In this document: in pieces, positions 8,589-18,217 of the stretch
How positions within the stretch are numbered: the stretch's first letter is position 1
How the letters are laid out: the number at the start of each line of letters is the position of its first letter
Assembly (NCBI GenBank): GCA_900545545.1
Contig: UQZO01000003.1
Location: 124,001-188,000 of the forward strand
Origin: an uncultured Subdoligranulum sp.
GTDB taxonomy: Bacteria; Bacillota; Clostridia; Oscillospirales; Ruminococcaceae
Direction: 5' to 3'
Length of the DNA stretch: 64,000 bases
Program-made: the position numbers and the translations under genes
The notes under the pieces: generated by a model
What the model was told of the DNA's origin: nothing
The model's input: the letters and a program-made list of their open reading frames with translations, nothing else
Databases searched by the model: none

Positions 8589-9728
8589 ATGAAAAGACTG
8601 GCAATCATTGGCGCGTCCTACCTGCAGGCACCGCTGATTCAAAAAGCAAAGGATATGTGCTGCGAGACCCATGTGTTTGCCTGGGCTGCGGACGATGTGG
8701 GGGAGAAGATGGCGGACCATTTTTATCCCATCAGCATTGTGGAGAAAGACGCCATTCTGGAAAAATGCCGGGAGATCGGCATTGACGGAATCTGCACCAT
8801 TGCCAGCGATCTCGCGGCCGTAACCGTCAATTACGTGGCCGAAAAAATGGGGTTGCCGGGCAACGGAATGCGCTGCTGCGAAAAGTCCACCAACAAGCAC
8901 AAAATGCGGCAAGCATTTGAGGCCGCGGGCGACCCTTCGCCCCGTTCGGTGCTCATCGGCCCGGAAACCGACCTTTCGGTGCTCGGCAGCATGCAGTATC
9001 CGCTGATCGTCAAACCCACCGACCGTTCCGGCAGCCGCGGTATTACCGAGGTGCAGCGCCCGGCGGGGCTGCAGGCGGCCATTGTCCGCGCCCGTGAACA
9101 GAGTTTTGAGAAGATGGCGCTGGTGGAGGAGTTTGCCACCGGCCAGGAGTACAGCGTGGAGTGCATCTCCTACCAGGGGACCCACCACCTGTTGCAGATC
9201 ACCCTGAAATTTACCACCGGTGCCCCCATGTACATAGAGACCGGCCATATGGAGCCGGCGCCGCTGACAGACGCCATGCGGGAAAAGGTGCGCACGGTGG
9301 TTTTCCACGCGCTGGATACGCTGGAAATCCGGAACGGTGCATCCCACAGCGAGCTCAAGATCGACGAAAACGGCAACGTAAAACTCATCGAGATCGGCGG
9401 CCGTATGGGCGGTGACTGCATCGGCAGCCATCTGGTGCCCTATACCACCGGCTGGGATTTTGTGGGCATGGTGGTGCAGATCGCCTTGGGCCAAGCGCCG
9501 GACATGACGCAGAAGCCTCATCACCGGGCCTGCGGCGTGCGGTTTGTTTTCGGCCCGCGGGACCTGGAACTGCGGGCAGCTCTGCGGACGGCGCCCGGTA
9601 TTACGATGCTGGAGGAAAGCCCCATCGACCCCATGGATCATATGGTGACCGATTCCTCCACCCGGTTCGGCTATTACATTTTCGCGTCGGAGGAACCGGC
9701 GCGCATCTGCACCTGGATGGAAAAATAA
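8589..9728 (+). CDS. ATP-grasp domain carboxylate-amine ligase-like protein
   Basis: A 379-residue cytosolic enzyme of the ATP-grasp fold. The N-terminal Rossmann-like part starts MKRLAIIGASYLQ and is followed by the ATP-binding stretch (PLIVKPTDRSGSRGI). The Mg/ATP site is in ELKIDENGNVKLIEIGGRMGGD. These enzymes join a carboxylate to an amine or similar nucleophile through an acyl-phosphate. The substrate cannot be read from the sequence. The next gene, a lipid-linked glycosyltransferase, suggests a role in modifying a cell-surface glycan or its precursor. It is preceded by a purine-rich ribosome site and separated by only 21 bases from its partner. Confidence 0.8.
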   Translation: MKRLAIIGASYLQAPLIQKAKDMCCETHVFAWAADDVGEKMADHFYPISIVEKDAILEKCREIGIDGICTIASDLAAVTVNYVAEKMGLPGNGMRCCEKSTNKHKMRQAFEAAGDPSPRSVLIGPETDLSVLGSMQYPLIVKPTDRSGSRGITEVQRPAGLQAAIVRAREQSFEKMALVEEFATGQEYSVECISYQGTHHLLQITLKFTTGAPMYIETGHMEPAPLTDAMREKVRTVVFHALDTLEIRNGASHSELKIDENGNVKLIEIGGRMGGDCIGSHLVPYTTGWDFVGMVVQIALGQAPDMTQKPHHRACGVRFVFGPRDLELRAALRTAPGITMLEESPIDPMDHMVTDSSTRFGYYIFASEEPARICTWMEK

Positions 9729-9749
9729 GAGGAAGGAACCCGGCATTTC

Positions 9750-10709
9750 ATGCAACTGCTCAGCTTTGTAATTCCCTGCTACCACAGTGCGGCCACGCTG
9801 GCGGCGGTCACGCAGCAAATCCGCGAGACCGTGCAGGCGGACGGACGCTACGCCTACGAGATCATTCTGGTCAATGACAACCCGGCCGACGATACCTGGC
9901 AGGAGATCCTGCGCCTGAAACAGCAGGACCCCCAGATCTTCGGCATTTGTATGTCCCGCAATTTCGGGCAGGCTTCGGCCTTGCTGGCGGGGTACCGCCA
10001 TGTACACGGCGACATTGTGGTCAGCCTGGATGATGACGGCCAGACGCCGCCCTCCGAGATGTTCCGCCTTATTGATGCACTGGATGAGGAAACCGACATC
10101 GTGTATGCCAGCTATCCCACCAAACATCACAGCGCCTTCCGCAACTTCGGCAGCAAGGTGAACGACTGGATGGCCACCTGGCTGATGGGCAAGCCCAAAG
10201 ACCTGTATATGGCCAGCTATTATGCGGCGCGGCGCTTTATCATCGATGAGATGGTCAAATGCGAAAATCCTTTTCCCTACGTGGACGGCCTGGCAGTGCG
10301 CTCCACCTCGCGCTTTAAAAATGTGCCCATCGACCATAAGGATCGCACAGAGGGGGAGAGCGGTTATACCTTTGCCAAACTGCTGAGCCTGTGGTTCAAC
10401 GGCTTTACGGCTTTTTCGGTCAAACCGCTGCGCATCGCCACCGTGATGGGCATGGTCTTCTCGCTTCTCGGTTTCCTTTTTGCCGTCATGGTCATCGTGC
10501 GCAAAATCATCTTGCTCGACCGGATCGACGCCGGCTGGTCCAGCATTGTAGCCATTGTGCTGCTGCTGGACGGCATCCTGATGATGATGCTGGGCCTGGT
10601 GGGCGAATACGTCGGGCGTATGTATATGACGATGAACAAAAGCCCGCAGTATGTAATCCGCACGACTACGGCGGCCCCCGGAGAAAAAGACCCTTCCGTC
10701 GATCGGTAA
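9750..10709 (+). CDS. Family 2 glycosyltransferase, polyprenyl-phosphate sugar transferase (GtrB/ArnC type)
   Basis: A 319-residue membrane-anchored GT-A enzyme. It has LSFVIPCYHSAATL at the N terminus, EIILVNDNPADD, FGQASALLAGYRH and the metal-binding VSLDDDGQTPP. Two hydrophobic helices at the C terminus (around residues 225-250 and 265-290) are the usual membrane anchor of GtrB-type enzymes. These transfer a sugar from a nucleotide donor to undecaprenyl phosphate on the cytosolic side. No flippase (GtrA) is next to it. It is the second gene of a two-gene operon ending at a terminator. Confidence 0.85.
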   Translation: MQLLSFVIPCYHSAATLAAVTQQIRETVQADGRYAYEIILVNDNPADDTWQEILRLKQQDPQIFGICMSRNFGQASALLAGYRHVHGDIVVSLDDDGQTPPSEMFRLIDALDEETDIVYASYPTKHHSAFRNFGSKVNDWMATWLMGKPKDLYMASYYAARRFIIDEMVKCENPFPYVDGLAVRSTSRFKNVPIDHKDRTEGESGYTFAKLLSLWFNGFTAFSVKPLRIATVMGMVFSLLGFLFAVMVIVRKIILLDRIDAGWSSIVAIVLLLDGILMMMLGLVGEYVGRMYMTMNKSPQYVIRTTTAAPGEKDPSVDR

Positions 10710-10715
10710 AAACAG

Positions 10716-10750
10716 AAAAAATCCCTGACCCATCGGGTCAGGGATTTTTT
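10716..10750. terminator. Bidirectional intrinsic terminator
   Basis: AAAAAATCCCTGACCC and its complement around ATC, between the convergent GT2 and mfd genes. Confidence 0.92.
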
Positions 10751-10763
10751 GTTGAAAAATAAA

Positions 10764-13700
10764 TCAGGAAGCGCTGGGGGTGGCGCCGGGCAGCAGCGTG
10801 ACCACATCGCGCAGCAATACCAGCGGACTTTCGCCCCGCTGTACACGCAGGCTGAAATAGGGGCGGCCCAGTGCATTGTACAGCACCCGGTGGGGATACT
10901 GTTCCATCACAGCGGCAAGCTGCTGCGGGCCCACCACATCGGAATACAGAATCAGCTGGTCGTTGCGCTGCACGATCTCGACGATGCCCACGCGGGCGGC
11001 GGTCACGCGCACCAGAGATACATCCACCAATCCCTGTACGCTTCTGGGCGGGCTGCCGTAACGGTCGATCAGTTCGTCCAGCACATCATCGGCATCGGCG
11101 GTGGTCTCAATGGCCGCAATGCGCTTGTACGCTTCGATGCGTCCGGCCGGATCGGGGATATACTCCTCGGGCAGATAGGCGTCGATGGAGATATCTACCA
11201 GGCAATCGCTCTTGTCGGGGGCCGGTGTTTCGCCCCGCGCGGTGGCAATGGCCTGGCCCAGCATTTTCACGTACAGGTCGTAGCCCACGGCCTCCATGTG
11301 CCCATGCTGGCTGTGCCCCAACAGGCTGCCCGCACCGCGAATCTGCAAATCGCGCATGGCAATGCGGAAACCGGAACCGAATGCCGTGAATTCACGGATG
11401 GCCGAAAGGCGCTTGGAGGCAATTTCGGTCAGGACCTTGTCGCGGGTAAAGGTGAAATAGGCGTAGGCCTTGCGGGAGGAACGTCCCACACGCCCGCGCA
11501 GCTGGTACAGCTGGGAAAGTCCCATGCGGTCGGCGTTTTCGATGATCAGCGTGTTGCAGTTGCGCACATCCACGCCGGTTTCAATCAGCGTGGTGCACAC
11601 CAGCACATCAATTTCATTGTCCAGCAACTGCTGCCATACCGAGGAAATCTGTTCCTCGGTCATTTTGCCGTGGGCAATGCCCACACGGGCGCCGGGAACC
11701 AGCTTTTCGATGCGCGCTGCGCACTCGTTGATGTTGTCTACCCGGTTGTGCAGGTAATAGACCTGCCCGCCCCGGGCCAGCTCTTTGCGGATGGCCTCCG
11801 AGATGATGCCGTCGTCGTATTCCAGCACATAGGTTTCCACCGGCTGGCGCTCAAAGGGTGGCTGTTCGATGGTGCTCATATCCCGGATGCCGGACAGCGC
11901 CATGTTCAGGGTACGGGGGATGGGGGTGGCCGACAGGGTCAGCATATCCACACCGATAAAGGCTTCTTTCAGCTTTTCTTTGTGTTTTACACCAAAGCGC
12001 TGTTCCTCGTCGATGATGACCAGGCCCAGGTCACGGAATTTCACATCATCCGAGAGCAGCCGATGGGTACCCACCACAATATCCACAGTGCCGTCTTTCA
12101 GCCCGCGCAGCGTCTCTTTCTGCTCCTTGCTGCTGCGGTAGCGGGAAAGCAGGCCGATGCGGATGGGGTAGGCTTCCATGCGGGCGATGGCGGTATTGAA
12201 ATGCTGCCAAGCCAGAATGGTGGTGGGGGCCAGAATCGCACACTGCTTGCCGCCCATCACACATTTGAAGGCTGCCCGCAGCGCTACTTCGGTTTTGCCC
12301 ACGCCTACGTCGCCGCAGAGCAGCCGGTCCATAGGCCAGGGCTGTTCCATATCATGCTTGATGTCGGCGGCGCAGGTCAGCTGGTCGGGGGTTTCGTCGT
12401 AGGCGAAACGCTGCTCAAAGTCGCTCTGCCAGGTATCATCGGCGGGGAAGGCGTACCCCTTGGCCTGCTTGCGGCGGGCGTACAGTTCAATAAGCTCCTT
12501 GGCCATGGCCTCGGTGGCGGCGCGCACCCGTTTGCGGGTCTTGGCCCAGTCGCTGCCGCCCAGGCGGCTGAGTTTGACGTTGTCGCGGTCGCCGGGAGCG
12601 GTATAGCGGGAAAGCAGGTCCAGCTGTGTAACCGGCACATACAGTACGTCTTTTTTGTCGTACTCAATGCGCAGATAATCCTTGGTTACGCCCTGTACGG
12701 CCATCCGCTGGATGCCCGCATAGCGGCCGATACCGTGATTCTGGTGGACCACCAGATCGCCGGGGGAAATCTCGCTCAGGTTGCTGAGGGCGTCCTTGTT
12801 GCGCTTCTTCTTTTTCTGGGCGGTGCTCACGCCGAAGGCGCGCGCCGTAAACACGGCATATTTGGCAAAGGGCAGGCTGCATCCGGCAGAAAGCTGACCG
12901 GGCAGCACCTGTACCAGACCGGCACTGGGCGGGGCATCCTCGTCGGTGGTGACGCTCAGACCCTTGACCCGCAGGTCGGCGGCAAGACCCGCCGCGGCAC
13001 GGGGCGTACCGGCCAGCACCGTGACAGCGGAACCACCGTCGCACAGCGGCTGCAGGTCCTCCAGCAGGTTGGCGACCTCGCCGCTCCAGGCGGGCAGGGA
13101 GTGGGCCGGCGCATTGACGATCTCTTTCAGGGGCAGATCCGGCATACTGCGGGCGAAGTTCTCGGCGCAGATGGTCCGGCAGCGGGCAGGCTGTGCCCAC
13201 AGCCAGGCGGGGTCGGCATAGAGTTTATCCAGCCCGGAGGCCAGCACCCCGTCCGTCAGCAGCGTGGTCAGTTCCTCGCCGCGGCGGTAGGTGGTGGCCC
13301 GCTGTGCCTCCCGTACCGAGGCAGGTTCCTCGATCACCAAAAGGGGATCATCGAAATATTCCAACAGGGTGGCCGGTTCCGGGTAACGGATGGCCAGGTA
13401 TTTGTCCATGTTGACAGGGATGGCACCCCCGTCCAGCTGTGCCAGCTCCGGTGCCGTGCAGGCTTCCAGGGCGGTGCGCTTTTTGCCGCGCTGCTTTTTC
13501 AAAAAGGCGCGCAGCAGTTCGGCGGCCTCGGCGGGGGCACCAAACAATACCTCCCGTGCCGGGCTGACATAGATCTTCTCCACCGGGTCCTCGCGGCGCT
13601 GGGTGGTCAGATCAAAGGTGTGCATGGTGTCGATCTCATCGCCCCAGAACTCCATGCGGACGGGGAGTTTCATGTCGGGGGCGTAGATGTCCACAATATC

Positions 13701-14222
13701 GCCGCGGATGGAAAACTGGCCCGGGCCGTCTACCTGGGTGCGTCGGGTGTACCCGGCACCGTACAGCACGGCGGTCAGCTCGGTGCGGGGCAGGGAATCC
13801 CCGGGGCGCAGGGTTCGGGTGTTGGCACAGAAATCTGCCTTGGGGGTGGTGAACTGCGTCAGCGCTTCTTCCGAAACACAGACGGCCCGCAGCCGTCCGC
13901 CCACCAAATCACCCAGTACCCCCAGGCGGCGGTATTCGTACTCACGCGCGGTGCCCTCGATGGGCCGCAGCACATAATCCCGGGAAGGAAACACCGCAGC
14001 CGGGATCCCCAGGGTGTTCAGGTCCCCCGCAAAACGGGTGGCCTCGGCCTCGCCGGGCGTTACAATGCACAGCGGACGGTCCAACCGGCGGGACAGTGCG
14101 GCATAGGCCAGCGCCCGGCCGGCGCCGGGCAGCCCAAATAAGGCGCATGCCCCCGGTTCGGAGAGCGCATGCGCCAGTTTTTCATATTCTTTGGTTTGGG
14201 TAAATCGGGAATCAAACAACAT
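10764..14222 (-). CDS. mfd: Transcription-repair coupling factor
   Basis: A 1152-residue DNA translocase that removes RNA polymerase stalled at lesions and recruits UvrA. The order is as in the family: a UvrB-like N-terminal part (LFGLPGAGRAL in place of a true Walker A), a CarD-like RNA polymerase-interacting domain (DLVVHQNHGIGRYAGI), the RecG-like motor with Walker A GDVGVGKT near 640 and DEEQ near 737, GRVGRSS, and the C-terminal TRCF domain. The ATG at 14222 follows AGGTGA, 13 bases after the stop of the upstream gene. It closes an operon that begins with pth, as in many Bacillota. Confidence 0.96.
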   Translation of the reverse strand: MLFDSRFTQTKEYEKLAHALSEPGACALFGLPGAGRALAYAALSRRLDRPLCIVTPGEAEATRFAGDLNTLGIPAAVFPSRDYVLRPIEGTAREYEYRRLGVLGDLVGGRLRAVCVSEEALTQFTTPKADFCANTRTLRPGDSLPRTELTAVLYGAGYTRRTQVDGPGQFSIRGDIVDIYAPDMKLPVRMEFWGDEIDTMHTFDLTTQRREDPVEKIYVSPAREVLFGAPAEAAELLRAFLKKQRGKKRTALEACTAPELAQLDGGAIPVNMDKYLAIRYPEPATLLEYFDDPLLVIEEPASVREAQRATTYRRGEELTTLLTDGVLASGLDKLYADPAWLWAQPARCRTICAENFARSMPDLPLKEIVNAPAHSLPAWSGEVANLLEDLQPLCDGGSAVTVLAGTPRAAAGLAADLRVKGLSVTTDEDAPPSAGLVQVLPGQLSAGCSLPFAKYAVFTARAFGVSTAQKKKKRNKDALSNLSEISPGDLVVHQNHGIGRYAGIQRMAVQGVTKDYLRIEYDKKDVLYVPVTQLDLLSRYTAPGDRDNVKLSRLGGSDWAKTRKRVRAATEAMAKELIELYARRKQAKGYAFPADDTWQSDFEQRFAYDETPDQLTCAADIKHDMEQPWPMDRLLCGDVGVGKTEVALRAAFKCVMGGKQCAILAPTTILAWQHFNTAIARMEAYPIRIGLLSRYRSSKEQKETLRGLKDGTVDIVVGTHRLLSDDVKFRDLGLVIIDEEQRFGVKHKEKLKEAFIGVDMLTLSATPIPRTLNMALSGIRDMSTIEQPPFERQPVETYVLEYDDGIISEAIRKELARGGQVYYLHNRVDNINECAARIEKLVPGARVGIAHGKMTEEQISSVWQQLLDNEIDVLVCTTLIETGVDVRNCNTLIIENADRMGLSQLYQLRGRVGRSSRKAYAYFTFTRDKVLTEIASKRLSAIREFTAFGSGFRIAMRDLQIRGAGSLLGHSQHGHMEAVGYDLYVKMLGQAIATARGETPAPDKSDCLVDISIDAYLPEEYIPDPAGRIEAYKRIAAIETTADADDVLDELIDRYGSPPRSVQGLVDVSLVRVTAARVGIVEIVQRNDQLILYSDVVGPQQLAAVMEQYPHRVLYNALGRPYFSLRVQRGESPLVLLRDVVTLLPGATPSAS

Positions 14223-14235
14223 AGTGTCACCTGAA

Positions 14236-14763
14236 TCAGCCGGTACGCACCAGACCCCACTGGCCCCATTGCCATAAGGTCTCGGTGGCTTCCGGCGTCA
14301 GAATAAACAGTGTATCGGTGCCTTGCACCGCCCAGCGGGCAACCTTTGGCCGCAGTTGACTGGACATCCACTGCGGCACAAAGGTGTCGCTCTGCCGGTT
14401 ATAAATAAAAATATGCTGGCTCCAGCTGGTATCGTTGCGTTTGACCCAGAACGGTTTGCTGGGGCCGTAGTTGCCGCGCCGCCAGACCAGCAGCAACAGT
14501 TCGGTACTGCCGTCCCGGTCAATATCACAGGTCAGAAAATCCTGCACATGCCAGGCGGGTTCGCTTTGCCATATATTGGAATCGCCGGCCGCCGTAAAGC
14601 GGCCCTGTGCCAAAGACAGGGAAACCGATGTGCTGTCTTCAAAACAGACTGTTTCGGTACGGTCCTTGCCGCTGGGCAAAAAGAGCCCGCGCGCCCACAG
14701 AAGGGGCAGTGCAACCACTGCCAGTATAACGGCGTACAGCAGGCCGCTCATCCACCGTCTCAC
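14236..14763 (-). CDS. Hypothetical exported or membrane-anchored protein with a VCBS-like motif
   Basis: 175 residues. One N-terminal hydrophobic helix (GLLYAVILAVVALPLLWA) is followed by an extracytoplasmic part. That part holds DIDRDGSTELLLLVW, a calcium-loop-like pattern of the FG-GAP/VCBS type often seen in proteins that read out signed or counted values. The start is GTG (14763), directly after the stop of the DUF3160 gene and behind AGGTGA; an in-frame ATG at 14751 is the alternative. I do not recognise a function. It probably works with the DUF3160 lipoprotein encoded just upstream. Confidence 0.6.
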   Translation of the reverse strand: MRRWMSGLLYAVILAVVALPLLWARGLFLPSGKDRTETVCFEDSTSVSLSLAQGRFTAAGDSNIWQSEPAWHVQDFLTCDIDRDGSTELLLLVWRRGNYGPSKPFWVKRNDTSWSQHIFIYNRQSDTFVPQWMSSQLRPKVARWAVQGTDTLFILTPEATETLWQWGQWGLVRTG

Positions 14764-16977
14764 TCAGCTCACCTGATAGGTGGTGGAAACCGAATACTCT
14801 TCGGTCCAGGCGGGCGTGGAAGGCCGCTCATCCCAATGGAAGTTCCCCTCCGAATCAGGGGCTTTTCCCAGTTGGACCCACCAGTCCTGGTCGGTCATCC
14901 GCTGGTCAAGGGGCTGCGTGAACTGATAGAAAGTGTACACTTTGCCCACCGCAATGCGGGGCGAACCATCCACGCTGACCAGTACATAAATCGTTCCCAC
15001 GTCGGTGGCGGTCTGCAGCACAGAACCGTTGGGATCGGTGGCAATGTCGGCCACCAGCGCGGCGGGGTGTTCCTGCGGGGTGACGAAGGATTCCTCGTCG
15101 GCATCCAGCGTTTCCAGCCAGAAGTGTTCAAGCTGTCCGCCAAAACTGCGGATCAATTCGAATTCCTCGTCGGTGGGCAGTTCGTTGCGCAGCTCTTTCT
15201 CGGCAATGACCATCAGCTGTTGATTCAGCTGGTAGAGCTTATCAAGGTTTTCTTTGGAATTTTCATCCAAAAGTCCCAGTTTTTCCAGACCCTGAGAGGT
15301 GGCCTGACTCAACGCGGCCAAACGTCCGAATACCACAGGTTCGGTTTCCACCCAGCCGCGGTCGTCGACTTCTTCAATGCCGCCGCCACCGCCCATTTCA
15401 GCGTACACCTGCTTGCTGTACAGGGCGGTGTCGTGTTTGAGTTCGGTCCAGCTGCCCAGAAAACTGGCCAGCGATTTGGTGCGCCAGGCTGCCGTTTGCA
15501 TATACTGCGGCCAGCCTTCGCCGCGGGTTTCGGTCAGGGGACGCAGTGCGTTCAGCCAGGCGGCATAAAGACTGGCATTCCAGACAGAATCTCCCGCCGC
15601 ATTCATCTGTGTGCGGACCTTCTCCATCTGGTCGTCGTAGTTGGGGTAGTCGGTGTCACACTGGGTGTGCAGGATATCCAGCGCTGTATCGGAACCCAGC
15701 GCAGCAGGAACATCCAAGGCATCGGGCAGCAGTCGCTGGCGGCCGTCGGCGCTTTCCTCCACGTCACGGTACACAAGATTCTGCAAGATCTCCCCGTCAA
15801 TCGTATACCGCTGGCCCATAAACCGGTAGCCTGCGGTGCTTTCATCACGATCATCCCACTCATAAATGGGAATGGAATTGATCGCAGCAGGCTGCAAGGT
15901 TTTCAGCGATTGGGTAAAGGTCTGCCAGGCAGCATCATCCCCTGGCAGGGACGATACCTGCGCGCTGCCGCCGTAGGCGGCGTCTATCAACGGCAGATAA
16001 TCGTTGGCGTTGGCGTCATCACTGACGCCCGCAAAGAAGCAGGTGACATCGTAGATGCGCTGCCAGTTTTCCAGGGAGCCGCTGTCGCGCAGGGCCAGGT
16101 TCATCAGCAGGGCACTGCGGGTTTTGTCTGCGTCGGATTGCAGGAAGGCCATCCGCCCGTACCACATCATTGCTTTGAAATAGCGGGTCAGTTCTTCGCT
16201 TTCGGTGTAGTAGCTGCGGGGAATATACTGGCTGTAATCTTCCTGCTGGCTGCCGTTTTCTTCTCCCAGGTTCATGACGGGGGAGGGGGCGATGCCCGAA
16301 GCGGCCTCAATCAGTGCCAGCTCCTCGGCAGCTTCCAGAGGCAGGGTGGAAGTATCCACCGTCGGGTCCAGCAATGCTGAGGCAACACTGAAATAGGCCA
16401 CATTGCGCTGCGCGGCGTTCTCCCATTCGGTACCGGCCAGGGCCTCAGCCTGGGTCTTGCATTGGGCCAGCATATTGCCGGTAAGCTTCTGCAGCAACGG
16501 CAGCAGATGATCCCGCTCCGTCTGGCGCTGCAGATAGAGGAAGTACAGGTGGTAGGTATGCAGCGAAGCATCCACCGTCACGAAACTGGGCGTATATACA
16601 TAGCGGTTGCTTTCGTACTGCGGGTAGAATTCATCGTCGGTACTGTTGCAGACAAGAAAACCGTTTGTCAGCAGTTTCTGCTTGGCTTCCTCATTCCAGT
16701 ACTCTACCAGGTCGGGGTTGGTGACATTGGAAAGATCCTCCGCCACCGTGAATTCCGGTACACAGGGGGTGAGCGCCGTATCGTACAGGACGGGCAGCTC
16801 ACCCAGCAAACCGGTAGCATTTGCCGGTGGGGCGGGGGTGACAGCCGGTGCGGAATCGGCATCGGCTGTCGAGGAAGAATCGAAATCGATGGGATCAGAG
16901 GCGGGCGTGGTGCGGCAGCCGGCACAGACGGTCAGCAGCGCCGCGGATAACAGCAGGGACGCGATACGCTTTTTCAT
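14764..16977 (-). CDS. DUF3160 family lipoprotein
   Basis: 737 residues with a lipoprotein signal (hydrophobic core, then TVCAGC, Cys at about 21). A Ser/Asp/Pro-rich linker of about 35 residues follows, and then a large globular domain that fits the DUF3160 family (VTVDASLHTYHLYFLYLQ early, and a long alpha-helical middle). The function of the family is unknown. The protein should sit on the outer face of the membrane. AAGGAGGAAGG precedes the ATG. It lies inside the pth-mfd operon between an SH3-domain protein and a small exported protein, so the three may form an envelope unit. Confidence 0.75.
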   Translation of the reverse strand: MKKRIASLLLSAALLTVCAGCRTTPASDPIDFDSSSTADADSAPAVTPAPPANATGLLGELPVLYDTALTPCVPEFTVAEDLSNVTNPDLVEYWNEEAKQKLLTNGFLVCNSTDDEFYPQYESNRYVYTPSFVTVDASLHTYHLYFLYLQRQTERDHLLPLLQKLTGNMLAQCKTQAEALAGTEWENAAQRNVAYFSVASALLDPTVDTSTLPLEAAEELALIEAASGIAPSPVMNLGEENGSQQEDYSQYIPRSYYTESEELTRYFKAMMWYGRMAFLQSDADKTRSALLMNLALRDSGSLENWQRIYDVTCFFAGVSDDANANDYLPLIDAAYGGSAQVSSLPGDDAAWQTFTQSLKTLQPAAINSIPIYEWDDRDESTAGYRFMGQRYTIDGEILQNLVYRDVEESADGRQRLLPDALDVPAALGSDTALDILHTQCDTDYPNYDDQMEKVRTQMNAAGDSVWNASLYAAWLNALRPLTETRGEGWPQYMQTAAWRTKSLASFLGSWTELKHDTALYSKQVYAEMGGGGGIEEVDDRGWVETEPVVFGRLAALSQATSQGLEKLGLLDENSKENLDKLYQLNQQLMVIAEKELRNELPTDEEFELIRSFGGQLEHFWLETLDADEESFVTPQEHPAALVADIATDPNGSVLQTATDVGTIYVLVSVDGSPRIAVGKVYTFYQFTQPLDQRMTDQDWWVQLGKAPDSEGNFHWDERPSTPAWTEEYSVSTTYQVS

Positions 16978-17019
16978 CGGGACCTTCCTCCTTATTCAAT
17001 TGTTGACAGCCGCAGGCAA

Positions 17020-17559
17020 TCAGGCGGCGTTCAGGTATTCCTTGGCCAGCCAGCCATATTGACCCTCGTACTGTACCACGACCCAGGTCTCATCGGCGTT
17101 GGTGCCCAGGGCGGTCACGGCGGTACCGGCAGGGATCTGGGCGACCTTGTCAAAGTCGGTGCCGGGGCCGGCACGCAGGTTCATGTTGGAATCCGGGGTC
17201 ACGGTGTAGTTGGGCTGTTCGCCTTCGGCATACACGGTGGTGGGCTGCTCGCTCAGTCCGTCAAAGCTGGCGGGGGTGGCTTCCGGTGTCGGTTCCGGGG
17301 TGGGCTCTGCGACGGATTCAGAAGTGGAATCGGTACCTTCCGTCGTGCCGTCGCCCTCTGCGGAAGCGCCGTTTTCGTCGCTGGCGGCGTCGGAGGCGGT
17401 GCTGTCCACAGAATCAGAAACGCTGGAAGAATCGGACGCGGGTTCAGAACCGCCGTCGAAGGTGCCGTTCAGCAGCAGAAAGCTGAACACGATGGAAGCG
17501 ATCAGAAAGACGGCGCACAGCAGCAGGCGGATCAATGCTTTTTTGCGAAGAGAGCTCAT
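17020..17559 (-). CDS. Membrane-anchored protein with C-terminal bacterial SH3 domain
   Basis: 179 residues: a short basic start, one membrane helix (LIRLLLCAVFLIASIVFSFL), then an acidic Ser/Asp/Glu/Pro-rich low-complexity stalk. The last 60 residues are an SH3b domain (MNLRAGPGTDFDKVAQIPAGT, then WVVVQYEGQYGWL). Such domains bind peptidoglycan or surface polymers. The start at 17559 is chosen because AAAGGAGA precedes it; the longer frame up to 17613 runs into pth. The gap to pth is 13 bases, so they are co-transcribed. Confidence 0.75.
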   Translation of the reverse strand: MSSLRKKALIRLLLCAVFLIASIVFSFLLLNGTFDGGSEPASDSSSVSDSVDSTASDAASDENGASAEGDGTTEGTDSTSESVAEPTPEPTPEATPASFDGLSEQPTTVYAEGEQPNYTVTPDSNMNLRAGPGTDFDKVAQIPAGTAVTALGTNADETWVVVQYEGQYGWLAKEYLNAA

Positions 17560-17572
17560 GGGTCTATCTCCT

Positions 17573-18166
17573 TTACCGATTGAATTTGTTTTGTGCATAC
17601 TGCAAATTGCCATCCATCAGTAACTTGCAGGCTTGTTCAATATCAGGGTAACGGTCGGTCATGGCCTTGCGGTCCTCGGGCGGCAGCTTGCCCAGAACCC
17701 AGGCCGCCAGATCGTACTGCGGATTGGGCTTGGCCCCGATGCCGATGCGGATGCGGTAAAATTCTTCGGTGCCAAGGCTGGCAATAATGCTTTTCAGCCC
17801 GTTGTGGCCGCCGGCAGAACCATGCGGACGGATGCGCAGATGTCCCGGCTGCTGGGTAATGTCGTCGCACAGCACGATCACGTGGTTGGCCGGGATTTTG
17901 TAGAAGTTGGCAGCAGGGGCAATGCTTTGCCCGCTCAGATTCATATAGGTAAGCGGTTTGAGCAGCACGACCTTGTGATCGTCAACCTGGGCGGTGCCGT
18001 ACAGGCCCTGCCATTTGCTTTTGTTAAGGGAACACTGCCACTGCTCGGCCAGATAATCCAGCGCTTCAAAACCGGCGTTGTGGCGGGTGCCGTCGTATTT
18101 CGGCTCGGGATTGCCCAGCCCTGCAATGAGCCAGTCCGCTCCCGAAGTATTGCTGAAGAAAGCCAT
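17573..18166 (-). CDS. pth: Peptidyl-tRNA hydrolase
   Basis: 197 residues. It hydrolyses the ester bond of peptidyl-tRNA released from stalled ribosomes. All family motifs are present: GLGNPEPKYDGTRHNAGF with the catalytic His, KPLTYMNLSGQS, and CDDITQQPGHLRIRPHGSAGGHNGLKSI. It is the first gene of the operon that ends with mfd. Confidence 0.96.
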   Translation of the reverse strand: MAFFSNTSGADWLIAGLGNPEPKYDGTRHNAGFEALDYLAEQWQCSLNKSKWQGLYGTAQVDDHKVVLLKPLTYMNLSGQSIAPAANFYKIPANHVIVLCDDITQQPGHLRIRPHGSAGGHNGLKSIIASLGTEEFYRIRIGIGAKPNPQYDLAAWVLGKLPPEDRKAMTDRYPDIEQACKLLMDGNLQYAQNKFNR

Positions 18167-18217
18167 AAAATGTAAAAACGCTCCTTACTTTTTATAGAGT
18201 AACAGAGTAGGGCGGGG

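Noticed and set aside
10749..14141. 1130-codon open frame opposite mfd
   Set aside because: Antisense shadow; runs through the terminator at 10716-10750 edge and has no recognisable domain.
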